The notes: a model not told the origin generated them from the letters alone. A DNA stretch of 64,000 nt from Parafrigoribacterium_A soli (GCF_040227235.1 NZ_JBELNZ010000001.1:372001-436000); one strand, 5' to 3'. Shown: positions 34,391-44,105, counted from the stretch's first letter. Made by a program: numbers and translations.

Positions 34391-35434
34391 ATGCCTATCG
34401 CAACCCCTGAGCAGTACGCAGAAATGCTCGACAAGGCAAAGGCCGGCGGATTCGCCTACCCGGCGTTCAACGTTTCCTCCTCCCAGACCATCAACGCCGT
34501 GCTCCAGGGGCTGACCGAGGCCGGCTCCGACGGCATCATCCAGGTCACCACCGGTGGCGCGGACTACTTCGCAGGCCAGACCGTCAAGAACCGCGCATCC
34601 GGAGCACTCGCCTTCGCGGCCTTCGCGCACGAGGTGGCCAAGAACTACCCGATCACCGTCGCGCTGCACACCGACCACTGCCCCAAGGATGCTCTGGCCG
34701 GCTTCGTGCTGCCGCTGATCGAAGCGTCCGAGGCCGAGGTCAAGGCTGGCCGCAACCCGATCTTCCAGTCCCACATGTGGGACGGCTCTGCGGTGCCGCT
34801 CAGCGAGAACCTCGAGATCGCCAAGGAGATCCTGCCGCGCATGAAGGCGATCAACGCGATTCTCGAGGTGGAGATCGGCGTCGTCGGCGGCGAAGAGGAT
34901 GGCGTGAGCCACGAGATCAACGAGCACCTGTACACGACACTGGATGACGCGATCGCGACGGTGGAGGCGCTCGGCTTCGGCGAGAACGGCCGCTACATGT
35001 CCGCGCTCACCTTCGGGAACGTGCACGGCGTGTACAAGCCAGGCAACGTGAAGCTGCGTCCCGAGCTGCTCGGCGAGATCCAGGCCGGCATCGCCGAACG
35101 GTACGGATTAACTGCAACGAACGGCAAGGGCGCCAAGCCGCTCGACCTCGTCTTCCACGGCGGATCGGGATCCACGGACGAGGAGATCGCCACCGCGGTC
35201 GCGAACGGCGTGGTGAAGATGAACGTCGACACCGACACGCAGTACGCATTCAGCCGGGCCATCGCCGATAACGTGCTCAAGAACTACGACGGCTTCCTCA
35301 AGGTCGACGGCGAGGTCGGCAACAAGAAGGTGTACGACCCGCGCGCCTGGGGCAAGGTCGCCGAGACCGCCATGGCGCAGCGCGTCATCCAGTCGACCCA
35401 GCAGCTCGGTTCGGCCGGTCACTCCGGAAAGTAG
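34391..35434 (+). CDS. fba: Class II (zinc) fructose-bisphosphate aldolase
   Basis: A 347-residue enzyme cleaving or forming fructose-1,6-bisphosphate. Zinc ligands and catalytic residues are visible in VALHTDHCPKDAL, EVEIGVVGGEEDGVSHE, NVHGVYKPGNVKLRPELL and LVFHGGSGSTDEEI. The ATG at 34391 with GAGGAG upstream and the conserved MPIATPEQYAEML start is preferred over a TTG at 34280. Codon use is strongly GC-biased, as for a highly expressed gene. Confidence 0.97.
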   Translation: MPIATPEQYAEMLDKAKAGGFAYPAFNVSSSQTINAVLQGLTEAGSDGIIQVTTGGADYFAGQTVKNRASGALAFAAFAHEVAKNYPITVALHTDHCPKDALAGFVLPLIEASEAEVKAGRNPIFQSHMWDGSAVPLSENLEIAKEILPRMKAINAILEVEIGVVGGEEDGVSHEINEHLYTTLDDAIATVEALGFGENGRYMSALTFGNVHGVYKPGNVKLRPELLGEIQAGIAERYGLTATNGKGAKPLDLVFHGGSGSTDEEIATAVANGVVKMNVDTDTQYAFSRAIADNVLKNYDGFLKVDGEVGNKKVYDPRAWGKVAETAMAQRVIQSTQQLGSAGHSGK

Positions 35435-35445
35435 CGCTCGCAGCC

Positions 35446-36597
35446 TCAGCCGTTCGAGGTGTCGGTTGCCGGCACCTCGAACCGCATGCTCATGAGGTTG
35501 CCCTCGCTCCAGGAGAGCCCCTCGAACGCAGTCTTGAGGGTGAGGTAATACGGCGCGAGGTGCATCGTGCGCCTGCCCTCCGGCAGTTCGAGGTCCATGC
35601 TCACGGCGACCGCCGTCGCGCCGCCGTCACGACCGCGCAACTCCACCAGGATCGCCTTCGACGCCGTCTCAGGCGAGTCGAGAATGGCGCTGAGGAGGCC
35701 GGTCAGGGCGGATCTCTGGGCCGCGTTCATGACATCCGCACGTCTCTCCGGGTCCATGACGACCACCGGCCGGCCCATGGCTAGCGTGTCGAGCCAGCTC
35801 GCGTTGGCGCTCGTGACGAGTTCGTCCCGCAGCCGGCGTGCAAGCTGCCCGGCCACGGCGCGATCCGTCGGCGTGACGGTTCCCGTCTCCGCGAGTCGCT
35901 CGAGAAACGGGGTTACTCGCGCGGTCAGGCGGGCGAGCGAGTGCGCGCTGACCGCGGACGCCGAGTCGTCAGCGGGCACCCGCGCGACATCCGTACGCTC
36001 GGCGAGCAGCCGCCGCATCGTGCGCACCACCGTGACGATGAACACGGATGACGCTGCCACGGCCAGGAGCGGAGTCGTCATCACCATGATCACGACGCTC
36101 CCTGCCGACCAGGGACCCGATCCCGCGGGGTACGCCGCGCAGCCGACCGCACCGACGGCGATGCTCGTGGCGAGGCCAAGTACAGCGAGTCGCCGAATGG
36201 AGACGTACGGGGCGAGCGACGCGATGGCCAGCGCGACCGCGCCAGGAGCCCACCACTGCTCCGGACGCTGACCGTCCGCCCCGAAGTTCAGCGCTGACAG
36301 CAGGTAGCCGCAGAGTGAGACCAGCAGCGCGAGTGACGAGGTTCGCCAGCCGATCGCGCCGCGCTTCGGTCTCGTGGCCACGTGGATGAGCACGCAGGCT
36401 GAGGTGCACACCGCGAGGGCGAGCAACTGCACGACGAGGGTGGCGGCATCGCTCTCACCGGTCACGATCATGCTCGAACCGAGCAGCAGGATGACACCGC
36501 CGAAGGCGAGAGGCGCGAACGGCGCGGTGAACCAGCTCAAGGGATCGATCGCCTGGGCGGTGCTCGCCTCCCGCGGACCCGCAACCCTGCGCCTCAC
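35446..36597 (-). CDS. Membrane protein with degenerate kinase-like C-terminus, partner of the histidine kinase
   Basis: A 383-residue protein starting at GTG 36595-36597, which overlaps the kinase stop by 4 bases (GTGA). Residues about 25-195 hold some six TM helices. Residues about 205-383 form a cytoplasmic domain whose order resembles a histidine-kinase DHp/ATPase region (RLRDELVTSANASWLD; AALTGLL-type helix; final EGLSWSEGNLMSMRFEVPA). It lacks recognisable H, N and G boxes. I infer a catalytically dead paralogue that pairs with the upstream kinase; this is not proven. Confidence 0.6.
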   Translation of the reverse strand: MRRRVAGPREASTAQAIDPLSWFTAPFAPLAFGGVILLLGSSMIVTGESDAATLVVQLLALAVCTSACVLIHVATRPKRGAIGWRTSSLALLVSLCGYLLSALNFGADGQRPEQWWAPGAVALAIASLAPYVSIRRLAVLGLATSIAVGAVGCAAYPAGSGPWSAGSVVIMVMTTPLLAVAASSVFIVTVVRTMRRLLAERTDVARVPADDSASAVSAHSLARLTARVTPFLERLAETGTVTPTDRAVAGQLARRLRDELVTSANASWLDTLAMGRPVVVMDPERRADVMNAAQRSALTGLLSAILDSPETASKAILVELRGRDGGATAVAVSMDLELPEGRRTMHLAPYYLTLKTAFEGLSWSEGNLMSMRFEVPATDTSNG

Positions 36598-37814
36598 GGC
36601 CGGGCCCTTCCTCGACGGGCACCGACAGCCACCGCGGGCACCGAGATCAACACGGAGGTGCCGTTGCCTGGTGACGACCAGACACGCACGTAGCCACCGA
36701 CGGCCTCGACCCGCTGGACCACCGATACTCGGAGTCCGAGCCTGTCTTCCGACACAGCGTCGGGCTCGAATCCGACACCCTCGTCGATCACCATGATCGT
36801 GCTCTCGCCCGCATCCTGACCGAGGACGATCTGCGCGACCGCCACTCCGGCGTGCGCGAGCACGTTCTCAAGGCACGCCCGTGCGGCATCCACTGCCGCA
36901 ACAGCGGCCGCAATGCTGGATCGAAGTGCGGCGTTGCTGTTGCCGCTCACGTGCACGGTCAGTCCGCGCCACTGAAGGTCGCTGACCACCGCTGCCAGCC
37001 GGTTACGCACGAGCGCCTCCGAACGATTCGCCTCGGCTGTCTCTGCACTCTGTGCCAGCCACTCGGCGCTCGTGAGGGTTGCCACGTCGCTGCGCAAGCG
37101 CTCGCGGGCGCGCTCGTCAAGCGCGTCCGGCGCGTTGATGACGAAAGCGAGGTCACTCAGCACCGTGTCGTGCACGATCGCCGCCGTCCGCAGCGCAGAC
37201 TCGCGCTCGGCCACGATCCGCTCGCCCTGGCGTTCGACCGCCTCGAAGTCGGGCACGCGCCTGCGCTGACCGCGCTGGGCTAGCGCGAGCGCGAGGTACG
37301 AGGTGACGTAGAGGCCGAAGAGCAGCGTAGGCCCGAGACCCGGATGCAGTGGCTGAGCGGTGAGGCCGGCGGCGACGAACGATGCCGCAAAGGAGACCAG
37401 GTAGCCGAGGACGCACCACAGGATGCCGACAAGGGTGCTCGACGACAGGGAGCCCACGAGAACGAGTGCGACCGCCGGTCGATTGAGCAGGAACGTGGCG
37501 TCGGAGACGAGGCTCGGGTCTGCAGAGATGATGCCGACCTCGTAGGCGACGACGCAGACGCCACCGATCAGGAGGTACAGCGCGACGAGCCACGGCGCCG
37601 GCCGCAGTGCCGTGACTGCGAGCGCGCAACCCATCACGATCAGGGCGATGAACGGAACACCGAGTTGATCGCCCAGGCCCCGCCGGCCGAAGACGTCAAG
37701 GAGCACGGGAACGTCAAACACGATGACGGTGAGAGCGACCGCCCAGGTGCCGCGCGCGAGCGCACGATTGACGACGGCAGCGGCGGTGGCGCGCGGCAGC
37801 ACAGCGATAGCCAT
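36594..37814 (-). CDS. Sensor histidine kinase, NarL/DesK-like
   Basis: A protein of about 406 residues with six or so N-terminal TM helices (to about residue 185), a short coiled linker (EAVERQGERIVAERESAL), the phospho-acceptor helix AAIVHDTVLSDLAFVI and an HATPase_c domain. N box is ACLENVLAHAG, G1 is VIDEGVGFEPD and G2 is RLGLRVSVVQRVEAVGG. The ATG at 37812-37814 has GGGGGG 5 bases upstream; a GTG two codons earlier is an alternative. No response regulator is adjacent. Signal unknown. Confidence 0.78.
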   Translation of the reverse strand: MAIAVLPRATAAAVVNRALARGTWAVALTVIVFDVPVLLDVFGRRGLGDQLGVPFIALIVMGCALAVTALRPAPWLVALYLLIGGVCVVAYEVGIISADPSLVSDATFLLNRPAVALVLVGSLSSSTLVGILWCVLGYLVSFAASFVAAGLTAQPLHPGLGPTLLFGLYVTSYLALALAQRGQRRRVPDFEAVERQGERIVAERESALRTAAIVHDTVLSDLAFVINAPDALDERARERLRSDVATLTSAEWLAQSAETAEANRSEALVRNRLAAVVSDLQWRGLTVHVSGNSNAALRSSIAAAVAAVDAARACLENVLAHAGVAVAQIVLGQDAGESTIMVIDEGVGFEPDAVSEDRLGLRVSVVQRVEAVGGYVRVWSSPGNGTSVLISVPAVAVGARRGRARP

Positions 37815-37924
37815 TCGCACCCCCCGGTCGATCGCGCACAGTCGCGCTCAAGTCTGCCAGTGGCCGCGCGGCCGCTCGTACCCCCACAAGACGGACTATC
37901 CGGCGCGACGGTGCCGTGCGAGCA

Positions 37925-38473
37925 CTACGCCTGCAGTGTGTTGATGTAGGCGACCAGGCCGGGGTCGCTCAGCATCGCGACGAGGGTGAGAGCGAGCGCG
38001 ATCGCGCCTGCGACCACCGCGCCGATGATCGGCACGTACGCCGCCCGCCGATGGCGGCGCAGGAGGGTGACCGACACGGCGCAGCTGATGCCCCACACCA
38101 CGATCGAGCTGATGTTCATGAGCAGCCCGAGCATCGAGGCGAGCGCCACCGGACCGTATCCGCCGGTGTAGCCCTGAAGCTCGTAGGTGCGGTTGAGGGT
38201 GTCCGGCAGGTTTGCGGCGCCGGGTATAGACAGCAACACCCAGACCAGCCCGATGGCCAGCAGCGTCACGGTCATCACGAGATCACGCGAACTGCGAACC
38301 TGCTGCGCGGTGCTCGGATGCACGTCCCGGGCGGCCGAGGCTTGCGCGAGGCTGGGACCGGACGGCGCCGCCGCCTGCACGGCGGGTGCAGAACGGTGGG
38401 TGCCCATCGCCCGCGCCTGTTCTTCGGGCGTCGCGTACTCGCCGTACTGGGGGCGCGGTCTGGAGTCGGTCAC
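37925..38473 (-). CDS. DUF6264-type membrane protein
   Basis: A 182-residue protein. A polar, Pro/Ala-rich N-terminal third (VTDSRPRPQYGEYATPEEQA) is followed by four hydrophobic helices. The GTG at 38471-38473 overlaps the ispH stop (GTGA), so it is coupled to ispH. I place it in DUF6264 from the QYGEYATPEEQ start and four-helix layout; function unknown. A longer upstream frame would lie inside ispH and is Arg-rich nonsense. Confidence 0.72.
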   Translation of the reverse strand: MTDSRPRPQYGEYATPEEQARAMGTHRSAPAVQAAAPSGPSLAQASAARDVHPSTAQQVRSSRDLVMTVTLLAIGLVWVLLSIPGAANLPDTLNRTYELQGYTGGYGPVALASMLGLLMNISSIVVWGISCAVSVTLLRRHRRAAYVPIIGAVVAGAIALALTLVAMLSDPGLVAYINTLQA

Positions 38474-39576
38474 GGTCGCTGCCCTTCGCCCGCCGGTACT
38501 GCGGATGCGCGCCCGCCGAGCGCGCGGCCGTCCCGTGCGCCATCGGGTGCCTTGCGGAGTTCCTTGGGCAGCGAGAAGACGAGGTCCTCCTCCGCGGTCA
38601 CGACCTCCTCCACGGAGCCGTAGCCGGCATCCGCGAGGTCGTCGAGCACCTCTCGAACCAGCAGCTCGGGAACCGAGGCACCCGAGGTGACGCCGACTGT
38701 GGCTACGCCATCGAGCCACTCCTGACGGATCTCGCTCGCGAAGTCCACGCGATACGCGGCCCTCGCGCCATGTTCGAGAGCGGCGTCGACCAGGCGCAGG
38801 GTGTTGGAACTGTTGGCGGAGCCGACGACGATCACGAGTTCTGCCTCAGCGGCCACGCGCTTGATGGCGACCTGACGGTTCTGTGTCGCGTAGCAGATGT
38901 CATCGCTCGGCGGATCCTGCAGGCGGGGGAAGCGCTCGCGCAGCAGCCGAACCGTCTCCATCGTCTCGTCCACACTGAGCGTGGTCTGCGAGAGCCAGAC
39001 AAGACGCTCGTCGTCGTCGATGTCAAGCACGGGGACATCCGCGGGCCCATTGACGAGCACGATGCGTTCTGGAGCATGGCCCATCGTGCCCTCGACCTCT
39101 TCGTGGCCCGCGTGGCCGATCAGGAGGATGCGGAAACCGTCGCGTGCGAATCTGCTCGCCTCGCGATGAACCTTCGTGACAAGCGGGCAGCTCGCGTCAA
39201 TCGCCAGGAGTCCGCGATCTTCCGCTGCCCGCACGACCGCGGGCGAGACGCCATGCGCCGAGAAGACTATGTGGGCGCCGGTCGGAACCTGATCAACATC
39301 GTCGACGAAGATGGCCCCCTGCCGCTCGAGTGTGGCGACGACGTGCCGGTTGTGCACGATCTGCTTGCGCACGTAGACCGGCGCGCCATAGCGCTCAAGC
39401 GCCTTCTCGACCGCGACGACCGCCCTATCGACGCCGGCGCAGTAGCCGCGCGGCGCAGCGAGCAGCACGCGCTTGGTGCCCTCGATCGGGAGGTCGCGCA
39501 GCGGACCACGGAGCGCGGGCATCCGAGGAATCGGGAGGTGCTCGGCCATGGTGCCGTTCGAGATGGTTCCCACCAC
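38470..39576 (-). CDS. ispH: 4-hydroxy-3-methylbut-2-enyl diphosphate reductase
   Basis: A 368-residue iron-sulfur enzyme, the last step of the MEP pathway giving IPP and DMAPP. The cluster cysteines are in APRGYCAGVDRA, AIDASCPLVTKVH and DDICYATQNRQ. VGSANSSNTLRLVD and VGVTSGASVPELLV complete the signature. The C-terminus (about 30 residues, RKAPDGARDGRALGG) is a non-conserved extension. Divergent from xseA with 120 bases between starts. Confidence 0.96.
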   Translation of the reverse strand: MVGTISNGTMAEHLPIPRMPALRGPLRDLPIEGTKRVLLAAPRGYCAGVDRAVVAVEKALERYGAPVYVRKQIVHNRHVVATLERQGAIFVDDVDQVPTGAHIVFSAHGVSPAVVRAAEDRGLLAIDASCPLVTKVHREASRFARDGFRILLIGHAGHEEVEGTMGHAPERIVLVNGPADVPVLDIDDDERLVWLSQTTLSVDETMETVRLLRERFPRLQDPPSDDICYATQNRQVAIKRVAAEAELVIVVGSANSSNTLRLVDAALEHGARAAYRVDFASEIRQEWLDGVATVGVTSGASVPELLVREVLDDLADAGYGSVEEVVTAEEDLVFSLPKELRKAPDGARDGRALGGRASAVPAGEGQRP

Positions 39577-39696
39577 GCCAGTCTACGAGTGGCGGCACGG
39601 CAGAGTCTGGGAGCGAGGCTCCTCCACAGCCGCAGATGCGCGGCTGCCCCCCGCGCGCGACGCACCGCTGTGGGCGCCATCCCGTAGCCTGAATCC

Positions 39697-40908
39697 ATGA
39701 CGATCATCGACGCCCCGTCCACCGTCGATGCGCCCTGGCCGGTTGCGCTGCTCTCCCAGAAGATCAAGGGCTGGATCGATCGCCTCGGCAGCGTCTGGGT
39801 GGAGGGCGAGATCACGCAGTGGGGTGTGTCCGGCGGCAACGTGTACGGCAAGCTCCGGGATCTCGCCGCAGACGCCACGGTCGGGTTCACTGTGTGGTCG
39901 TCCGTGAGGGCGAAGCTGCCAGACGACCTCAAGCAGGGCGACCGGGTCGTCGCGCTCGTGAAGCCCAACTACTGGGTCAAGGGCGGCACGCTCACCATGC
40001 AGGTGTTCGAGATGCGTCACGTCGGGCTCGGCGACCTGCTCGAGCGGCTCGAGCGCCTTCGGCAGACTCTCCGCGCCGAGGGGCTCTTCGATGTGGCGCG
40101 CAAGAAACCACTGCCGTTCCTGCCGGCCTGCATCGGTCTCGTCACCGGCAAAGATTCGGATGCCGAAAAAGACGTGCTGCGCAACGCCCAGTTGCGCTGG
40201 CCGGCGGTGCAGTTCCGCGTCGCCCACGCCGCGGTGCAGGGCGATCGAGCGGCGGCCGAGGTGACGGCGGCGCTGCTGCGTCTCGACGCGGACCCGGAGG
40301 TCGACGTGATCATCGTCGCCCGCGGCGGCGGAGACTTCCAGAACCTACTCGTCTTCAGCGACGAGTCGCTCGTGCGCACGGCGGCGGCCTGCGTCACGCC
40401 CATCATCAGCGCGATCGGCCACGAGGCCGACCGACCGCTGCTCGACGACGTCGCCGACCTGCGAGCGTCTACTCCCACCGACGCGGCGAAACGCGTGGTG
40501 CCCGATGTGGCCGAGGAACTCGATCGCACCCAGCAGGCCAAGGCCGTGATGCGTCGCAGGATCACTACCCTGGTCTCGCACGAGGTCGAGCGACTCGAGC
40601 AGTTGCGCTCACGCCCCGTGCTGGCGAGTTCCGCCTGGCTCGTCGACTCGCGCGCCGAGGAACTGTCACGCTACGTCGGCCGCGGCACGGAACTCATCGA
40701 ACTCGCGCTCGAGCGCTCGCATCGCCGCGTTGGCGAGCTGCGATCCGAACTGCGGGCGCTCTCGCCGCAGCGCACCCTCGACCGCGGGTATTCCATCGCG
40801 CAGCTGCCTAACGGCTCCGTGCTGAGGAACGAAAAGGATGCCACGCCCGGTACGCTCCTCCTCCTCACGCTCGCCGACGGCAAGGTTTCCACCACCGTCG
40901 ACGCTTAG
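39697..40908 (+). CDS. xseA: Exodeoxyribonuclease VII large subunit
   Basis: A 403-residue catalytic subunit. The N-terminal OB-fold contains RLGSVWVEGEITQWGVSGGNVYGKLRD. The catalytic domain follows with IGLVTGKDSDAEKDVL, VIIVARGGGDFQNLLVFSDESLVR and ISAIGHEADRPLLDDVADLRASTPTDAAK. A coiled-coil C-terminus binds XseB and ends in RTLDRGYSIAQLPNGSVL. Degrades single-stranded DNA to oligonucleotides. First gene of a plus-strand run with xseB. Confidence 0.96.
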   Translation: MTIIDAPSTVDAPWPVALLSQKIKGWIDRLGSVWVEGEITQWGVSGGNVYGKLRDLAADATVGFTVWSSVRAKLPDDLKQGDRVVALVKPNYWVKGGTLTMQVFEMRHVGLGDLLERLERLRQTLRAEGLFDVARKKPLPFLPACIGLVTGKDSDAEKDVLRNAQLRWPAVQFRVAHAAVQGDRAAAEVTAALLRLDADPEVDVIIVARGGGDFQNLLVFSDESLVRTAAACVTPIISAIGHEADRPLLDDVADLRASTPTDAAKRVVPDVAEELDRTQQAKAVMRRRITTLVSHEVERLEQLRSRPVLASSAWLVDSRAEELSRYVGRGTELIELALERSHRRVGELRSELRALSPQRTLDRGYSIAQLPNGSVLRNEKDATPGTLLLLTLADGKVSTTVDA

Positions 40909-40945
40909 CCCAGGTGGCCGTATCCCGGCTCGATAGAATGGGGTC

Positions 40946-41206
40946 GTGAAAGACTCCCCGGAACCCGGCAACTCAGACGTCGCGGCACTGAGCTACGAGC
41001 AGGCGCGCGACGAACTCGTGCGCGTCGTCGGCGAGCTGGAACAGGGCTCCTCCACGCTCGAGCAGTCGCTCGCCCTCTGGGAACGCGGCGAAGCGCTCGC
41101 CCAGCGCTGCGAGGAATGGCTCATCGGCGCCCGCGCGCGCCTCGATGCCGCGCGCAGCGCATCCGGCAGCGCCTCGAATGGCGGCGCCGCGGCCGGGGAC
41201 GACTAG
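40946..41206 (+). CDS. xseB: Exodeoxyribonuclease VII small subunit
   Basis: An 86-residue helical protein starting at GTG 40946. LSYEQARDELVRVVGELEQG and SSTLEQSLALWERGEALAQRCEEWL are the conserved XseB core that coats the XseA coiled coil. It lies 37 bases after xseA; a GATAGAATGGGG upstream could be a -10 box for an internal promoter. Confidence 0.94.
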   Translation: MKDSPEPGNSDVAALSYEQARDELVRVVGELEQGSSTLEQSLALWERGEALAQRCEEWLIGARARLDAARSASGSASNGGAAAGDD

Positions 41207-41216
41207 TCCGCGCAGA

Positions 41217-41930
41217 ATGAACACCTCCCCTCACAACTCCCAGCCCGGGCACAACGCCCGGCCCACGCAGATACCCCAGCTCACCCAGCAGCGCATCGTC
41301 GCCGAACTCGGCCGTCCCGAGACGCCGGAGGAGACCGCCGCTCGAAAGGCGGAGAACTCGCGCAAGCACCGCGCGAACCAGACGCTTTTCAACCTCGTGC
41401 TCGCCCTCGCGGCCTCGCTTGCGATCGTGCTCTTCCTCGTGCTCGTGGTTGTGCGTCCATCCACCGACTCTGCACCGCGCGTCGACTATCAGAAGGTCGC
41501 CGCGGATGCGCAGCCCACGGTCTCCGAGCCGCTCGCGAGCCCGACGCTGCCCAAGGACTGGAGCGCGAATTCCGCGCGACTGCGCAAGGGCCCGGATGGC
41601 GTGCTCAGCTGGACCATCGGATTCATCACGCCCACGCCCCAGTACATCGGCCTCGTGCAGGGTGTGAAGGCGAATCCGAGCTGGATTTCGAACCAGGTCA
41701 ACGGCACCAGACCCACGGGCAGACAGACGATCGACGGCATCGAGTGGACGACCTACGACCGCCGCTCGGCGAGCGCACAGGCCGGCAAGGATTCCGACGA
41801 CTACGCCTACTCGATGACGGCAACGCGGGGCAAGAGCAGCTTCGTGCTGCACGGCTCTGCAGATGATTCCGAGTTCCACACCCTCGCGGAGGCACTCGCC
41901 ACACAGCTCAAGAATGACGCCAACAACTAG
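41217..41930 (+). CDS. DUF4245 membrane-anchored protein
   Basis: A 237-residue protein. A charged cytoplasmic N-terminus of about 60 residues (ETPEETAARKAENSRKHRAN) precedes one TM helix (LVLALAASLAIVLFLVLVVV). A secreted beta-rich DUF4245 domain follows (LPKDWSANSARLRKGPDGVLSWTIGFITP, then SSFVLHGSADDSEFHTLAEAL). Family function unknown. In many actinomycetes it sits beside fumC/glpX/xseB, as here. It lies 10 bases after xseB. Confidence 0.85.
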   Translation: MNTSPHNSQPGHNARPTQIPQLTQQRIVAELGRPETPEETAARKAENSRKHRANQTLFNLVLALAASLAIVLFLVLVVVRPSTDSAPRVDYQKVAADAQPTVSEPLASPTLPKDWSANSARLRKGPDGVLSWTIGFITPTPQYIGLVQGVKANPSWISNQVNGTRPTGRQTIDGIEWTTYDRRSASAQAGKDSDDYAYSMTATRGKSSFVLHGSADDSEFHTLAEALATQLKNDANN

Positions 41931-41937
41931 AGAAGAG

Positions 41938-42594
41938 ATGGATACGCAGATGAACGGAACTGGCACCGAAGCACCCCTCACCCCCGCAACCGCATGGGAC
42001 GAGATGACCCGCGGCAACGAGCGGTTCATCACGGGAGCTCCGCGCCATCCGCGACAGGACTCCGAGCGCAGGGCCGAACTGCTCACCCTGCAGGAACCGC
42101 ACGCCGTACTCTTCGGCTGCAGCGATTCGCGCGTCACCGCCGAGATCATCTTCGACAAGGGCATCGGCGACCTGTTCGTCGTGCGCAACGCCGGCCACGT
42201 CGTCACCGAGTCCTCGCTCGGCTCGATCGAATACGGGGTCGCGATCCTGGGCGTGCCCCTGCTCATCGTGCTTCGCCACGAGGGCTGCGGTGCCGTGCGT
42301 GCCGCGATCGACTCCGAAGCCCCGGATGCGACTCCGCTGCCCCCGCACATCAACTCCCTCGTCGAGCAGATTGTCCCGGCCGTTCGCACCGTGCACGACA
42401 AGCACGAGGGCGAGACCGAGCTTGATGCCTCCGAGGTCGGGCGCCAGCACCTCGACAACACGATCGCGCAGCTGCTCGAACGCTCCGAGATCATCAGCGA
42501 CGCGGTCGCCGCGGGTACGCTGGCTATCGTGGGAGCGAGCTACCGCCTGGCCGAGGGTCGCGCCATCAGGGAAACCGTCGTCGGCCAGGTCTGA
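41938..42594 (+). CDS. Beta-class carbonic anhydrase
   Basis: A 218-residue zinc enzyme interconverting CO2 and bicarbonate. Zinc ligands and the catalytic dyad lie in FGCSDSRVTAE and VLRHEGCGAVRAA, preceded by RNAGHVVTESSLGSIEYGV. The ATG at 41938 with AGAGAAGAG immediately upstream is chosen; an ATG 12 bases further (MNGTGTEAP) is possible. It lies 7 bases after the DUF4245 gene and upstream of fumC, suggesting one transcript. Confidence 0.94.
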   Translation: MDTQMNGTGTEAPLTPATAWDEMTRGNERFITGAPRHPRQDSERRAELLTLQEPHAVLFGCSDSRVTAEIIFDKGIGDLFVVRNAGHVVTESSLGSIEYGVAILGVPLLIVLRHEGCGAVRAAIDSEAPDATPLPPHINSLVEQIVPAVRTVHDKHEGETELDASEVGRQHLDNTIAQLLERSEIISDAVAAGTLAIVGASYRLAEGRAIRETVVGQV

Positions 42595-42656
42595 CGCACG
42601 CCCGACGTGCTCGCACGAGTCACGTCGCACGACCCCATTCACACACGAGAGCAAGG

Positions 42657-44102
42657 ATGCCTGAAGAAGTGACCGAGTCCACGAGCCCCGAGTACCGCAT
42701 CGAACACGACACCATGGGCGAGGTGCGCGTCCCCGCCTTGGCGCTGTACGGCGCTCAGACGCAGCGTGCGGTCGAGAACTTCCCGATCTCGGGCTCGGGG
42801 CTCGAGGCCGCCCAGATCGTGGCTCTCGCACGCATCAAGCGCGCGGCGGCCATCGTCAATGGCGAACTCGGCATCCTCGACCAGAAGATCGTGGATGCCG
42901 TGGTCGGCGCCGCAGACCAGTTGATCGCGGGCAGGCACCACGATCAGTTCCCGATCGACACCTACCAGACCGGCAGCGGCACCTCCTCGAACATGAACAT
43001 GAACGAGGTGCTCGCGACGCTCGGCAGCGAGATCGCCGGGCAGCCGATTCACCCGAACGACCACGTGAACGCCTCGCAGTCGTCGAACGACGTGTTCCCG
43101 ACCTCGGTTCACGTCGCGGTCACGGGAGCACTGCTGCACGACCTGATTCCGGCGCTCGAGCACCTTGCCGAATCGCTCGAGGCCAAGGCCGAGCTGTGGA
43201 AGACGGTGGTCAAGGCGGGACGCACGCACCTCATGGATGCCACGCCAGTCACGCTCGGCCAGGAGTTCGGCGGCTACGCGAGGCAGATCCGGCTCGGCAT
43301 CGAGCGCGTGCAGGCCGCGCTCCCCCGGGTGGCCGAGGTTCCCCTCGGCGGCACCGCGGTGGGCACGGGCATCAACACCCCCGCCGGGTTCCCCCAGAAG
43401 GTCATCGCGCTGCTCGCCGAAGACAGCGGGCTGCCGGTCACCGAGGCGGTCAACCACTTCGAGGCGCAGGGTGCGCGTGACGCCCTGGTCGAGGCATCCG
43501 GCGCCCTTCGCGTCATCGCGGTGAGTCTTACGAAGATTTGCAACGACCTGCGCTGGATGGGCTCCGGCCCGAATGCCGGACTCGCCGAACTGCACATCCC
43601 CGACCTGCAGCCGGGCTCCTCGATCATGCCCGGCAAGGTGAACCCCGTCATTCCGGAGGCCGTGCTCATGGTGAGCGCTCGAGTCATCGGCAATGACGCC
43701 ACGATCGCGTGGTCCGGGGCATCCGGAGCGTTCGAGCTCAACGTTGCCATCCCCGTGATGGGAACCGCGCTGCTCGAATCGGTGCGGCTGCTCACGAACT
43801 CGAGCCGCCTGCTCGCCGACAAGACCATCGACGGCCTGCAGGCCAACGTCGAGCGCGCTCGCGCCCTCGCCGAGTCCTCCCCCTCCATCGTCACGCCACT
43901 CAACCGCGTGATCGGATACGAGGCGGCGGCGAAAGTCGTGAAGAACGCCGTGGCCAAGAGCATCACGGTGCGCGACTCGGTCATCGACCTCGGCTTCGTG
44001 GAGCGCGGTGAGGTGACGCTCGAACAGCTCGACAGCGCGCTCGACGTGCTCTCGATGACACACCCCGGTCGGGCCCGAGAAGAGCGCCGGCTGAGGCGGT
44101 AG
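42657..44102 (+). CDS. fumC: Class II fumarate hydratase
   Basis: A 481-residue iron-independent fumarase of the TCA cycle. DTYQTGSGTSSNMNMNEV (near residue 100), NDHVNASQSSNDVFPTS, and the superfamily signature GSSIMPGKVNPVIPEA (near 321) are all intact. The start ATG lies close behind AGCAAGG. It ends 3 bases before the convergent gene at 44106. Confidence 0.96.
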   Translation: MPEEVTESTSPEYRIEHDTMGEVRVPALALYGAQTQRAVENFPISGSGLEAAQIVALARIKRAAAIVNGELGILDQKIVDAVVGAADQLIAGRHHDQFPIDTYQTGSGTSSNMNMNEVLATLGSEIAGQPIHPNDHVNASQSSNDVFPTSVHVAVTGALLHDLIPALEHLAESLEAKAELWKTVVKAGRTHLMDATPVTLGQEFGGYARQIRLGIERVQAALPRVAEVPLGGTAVGTGINTPAGFPQKVIALLAEDSGLPVTEAVNHFEAQGARDALVEASGALRVIAVSLTKICNDLRWMGSGPNAGLAELHIPDLQPGSSIMPGKVNPVIPEAVLMVSARVIGNDATIAWSGASGAFELNVAIPVMGTALLESVRLLTNSSRLLADKTIDGLQANVERARALAESSPSIVTPLNRVIGYEAAAKVVKNAVAKSITVRDSVIDLGFVERGEVTLEQLDSALDVLSMTHPGRAREERRLRR

Positions 44103-44105
44103 GCG

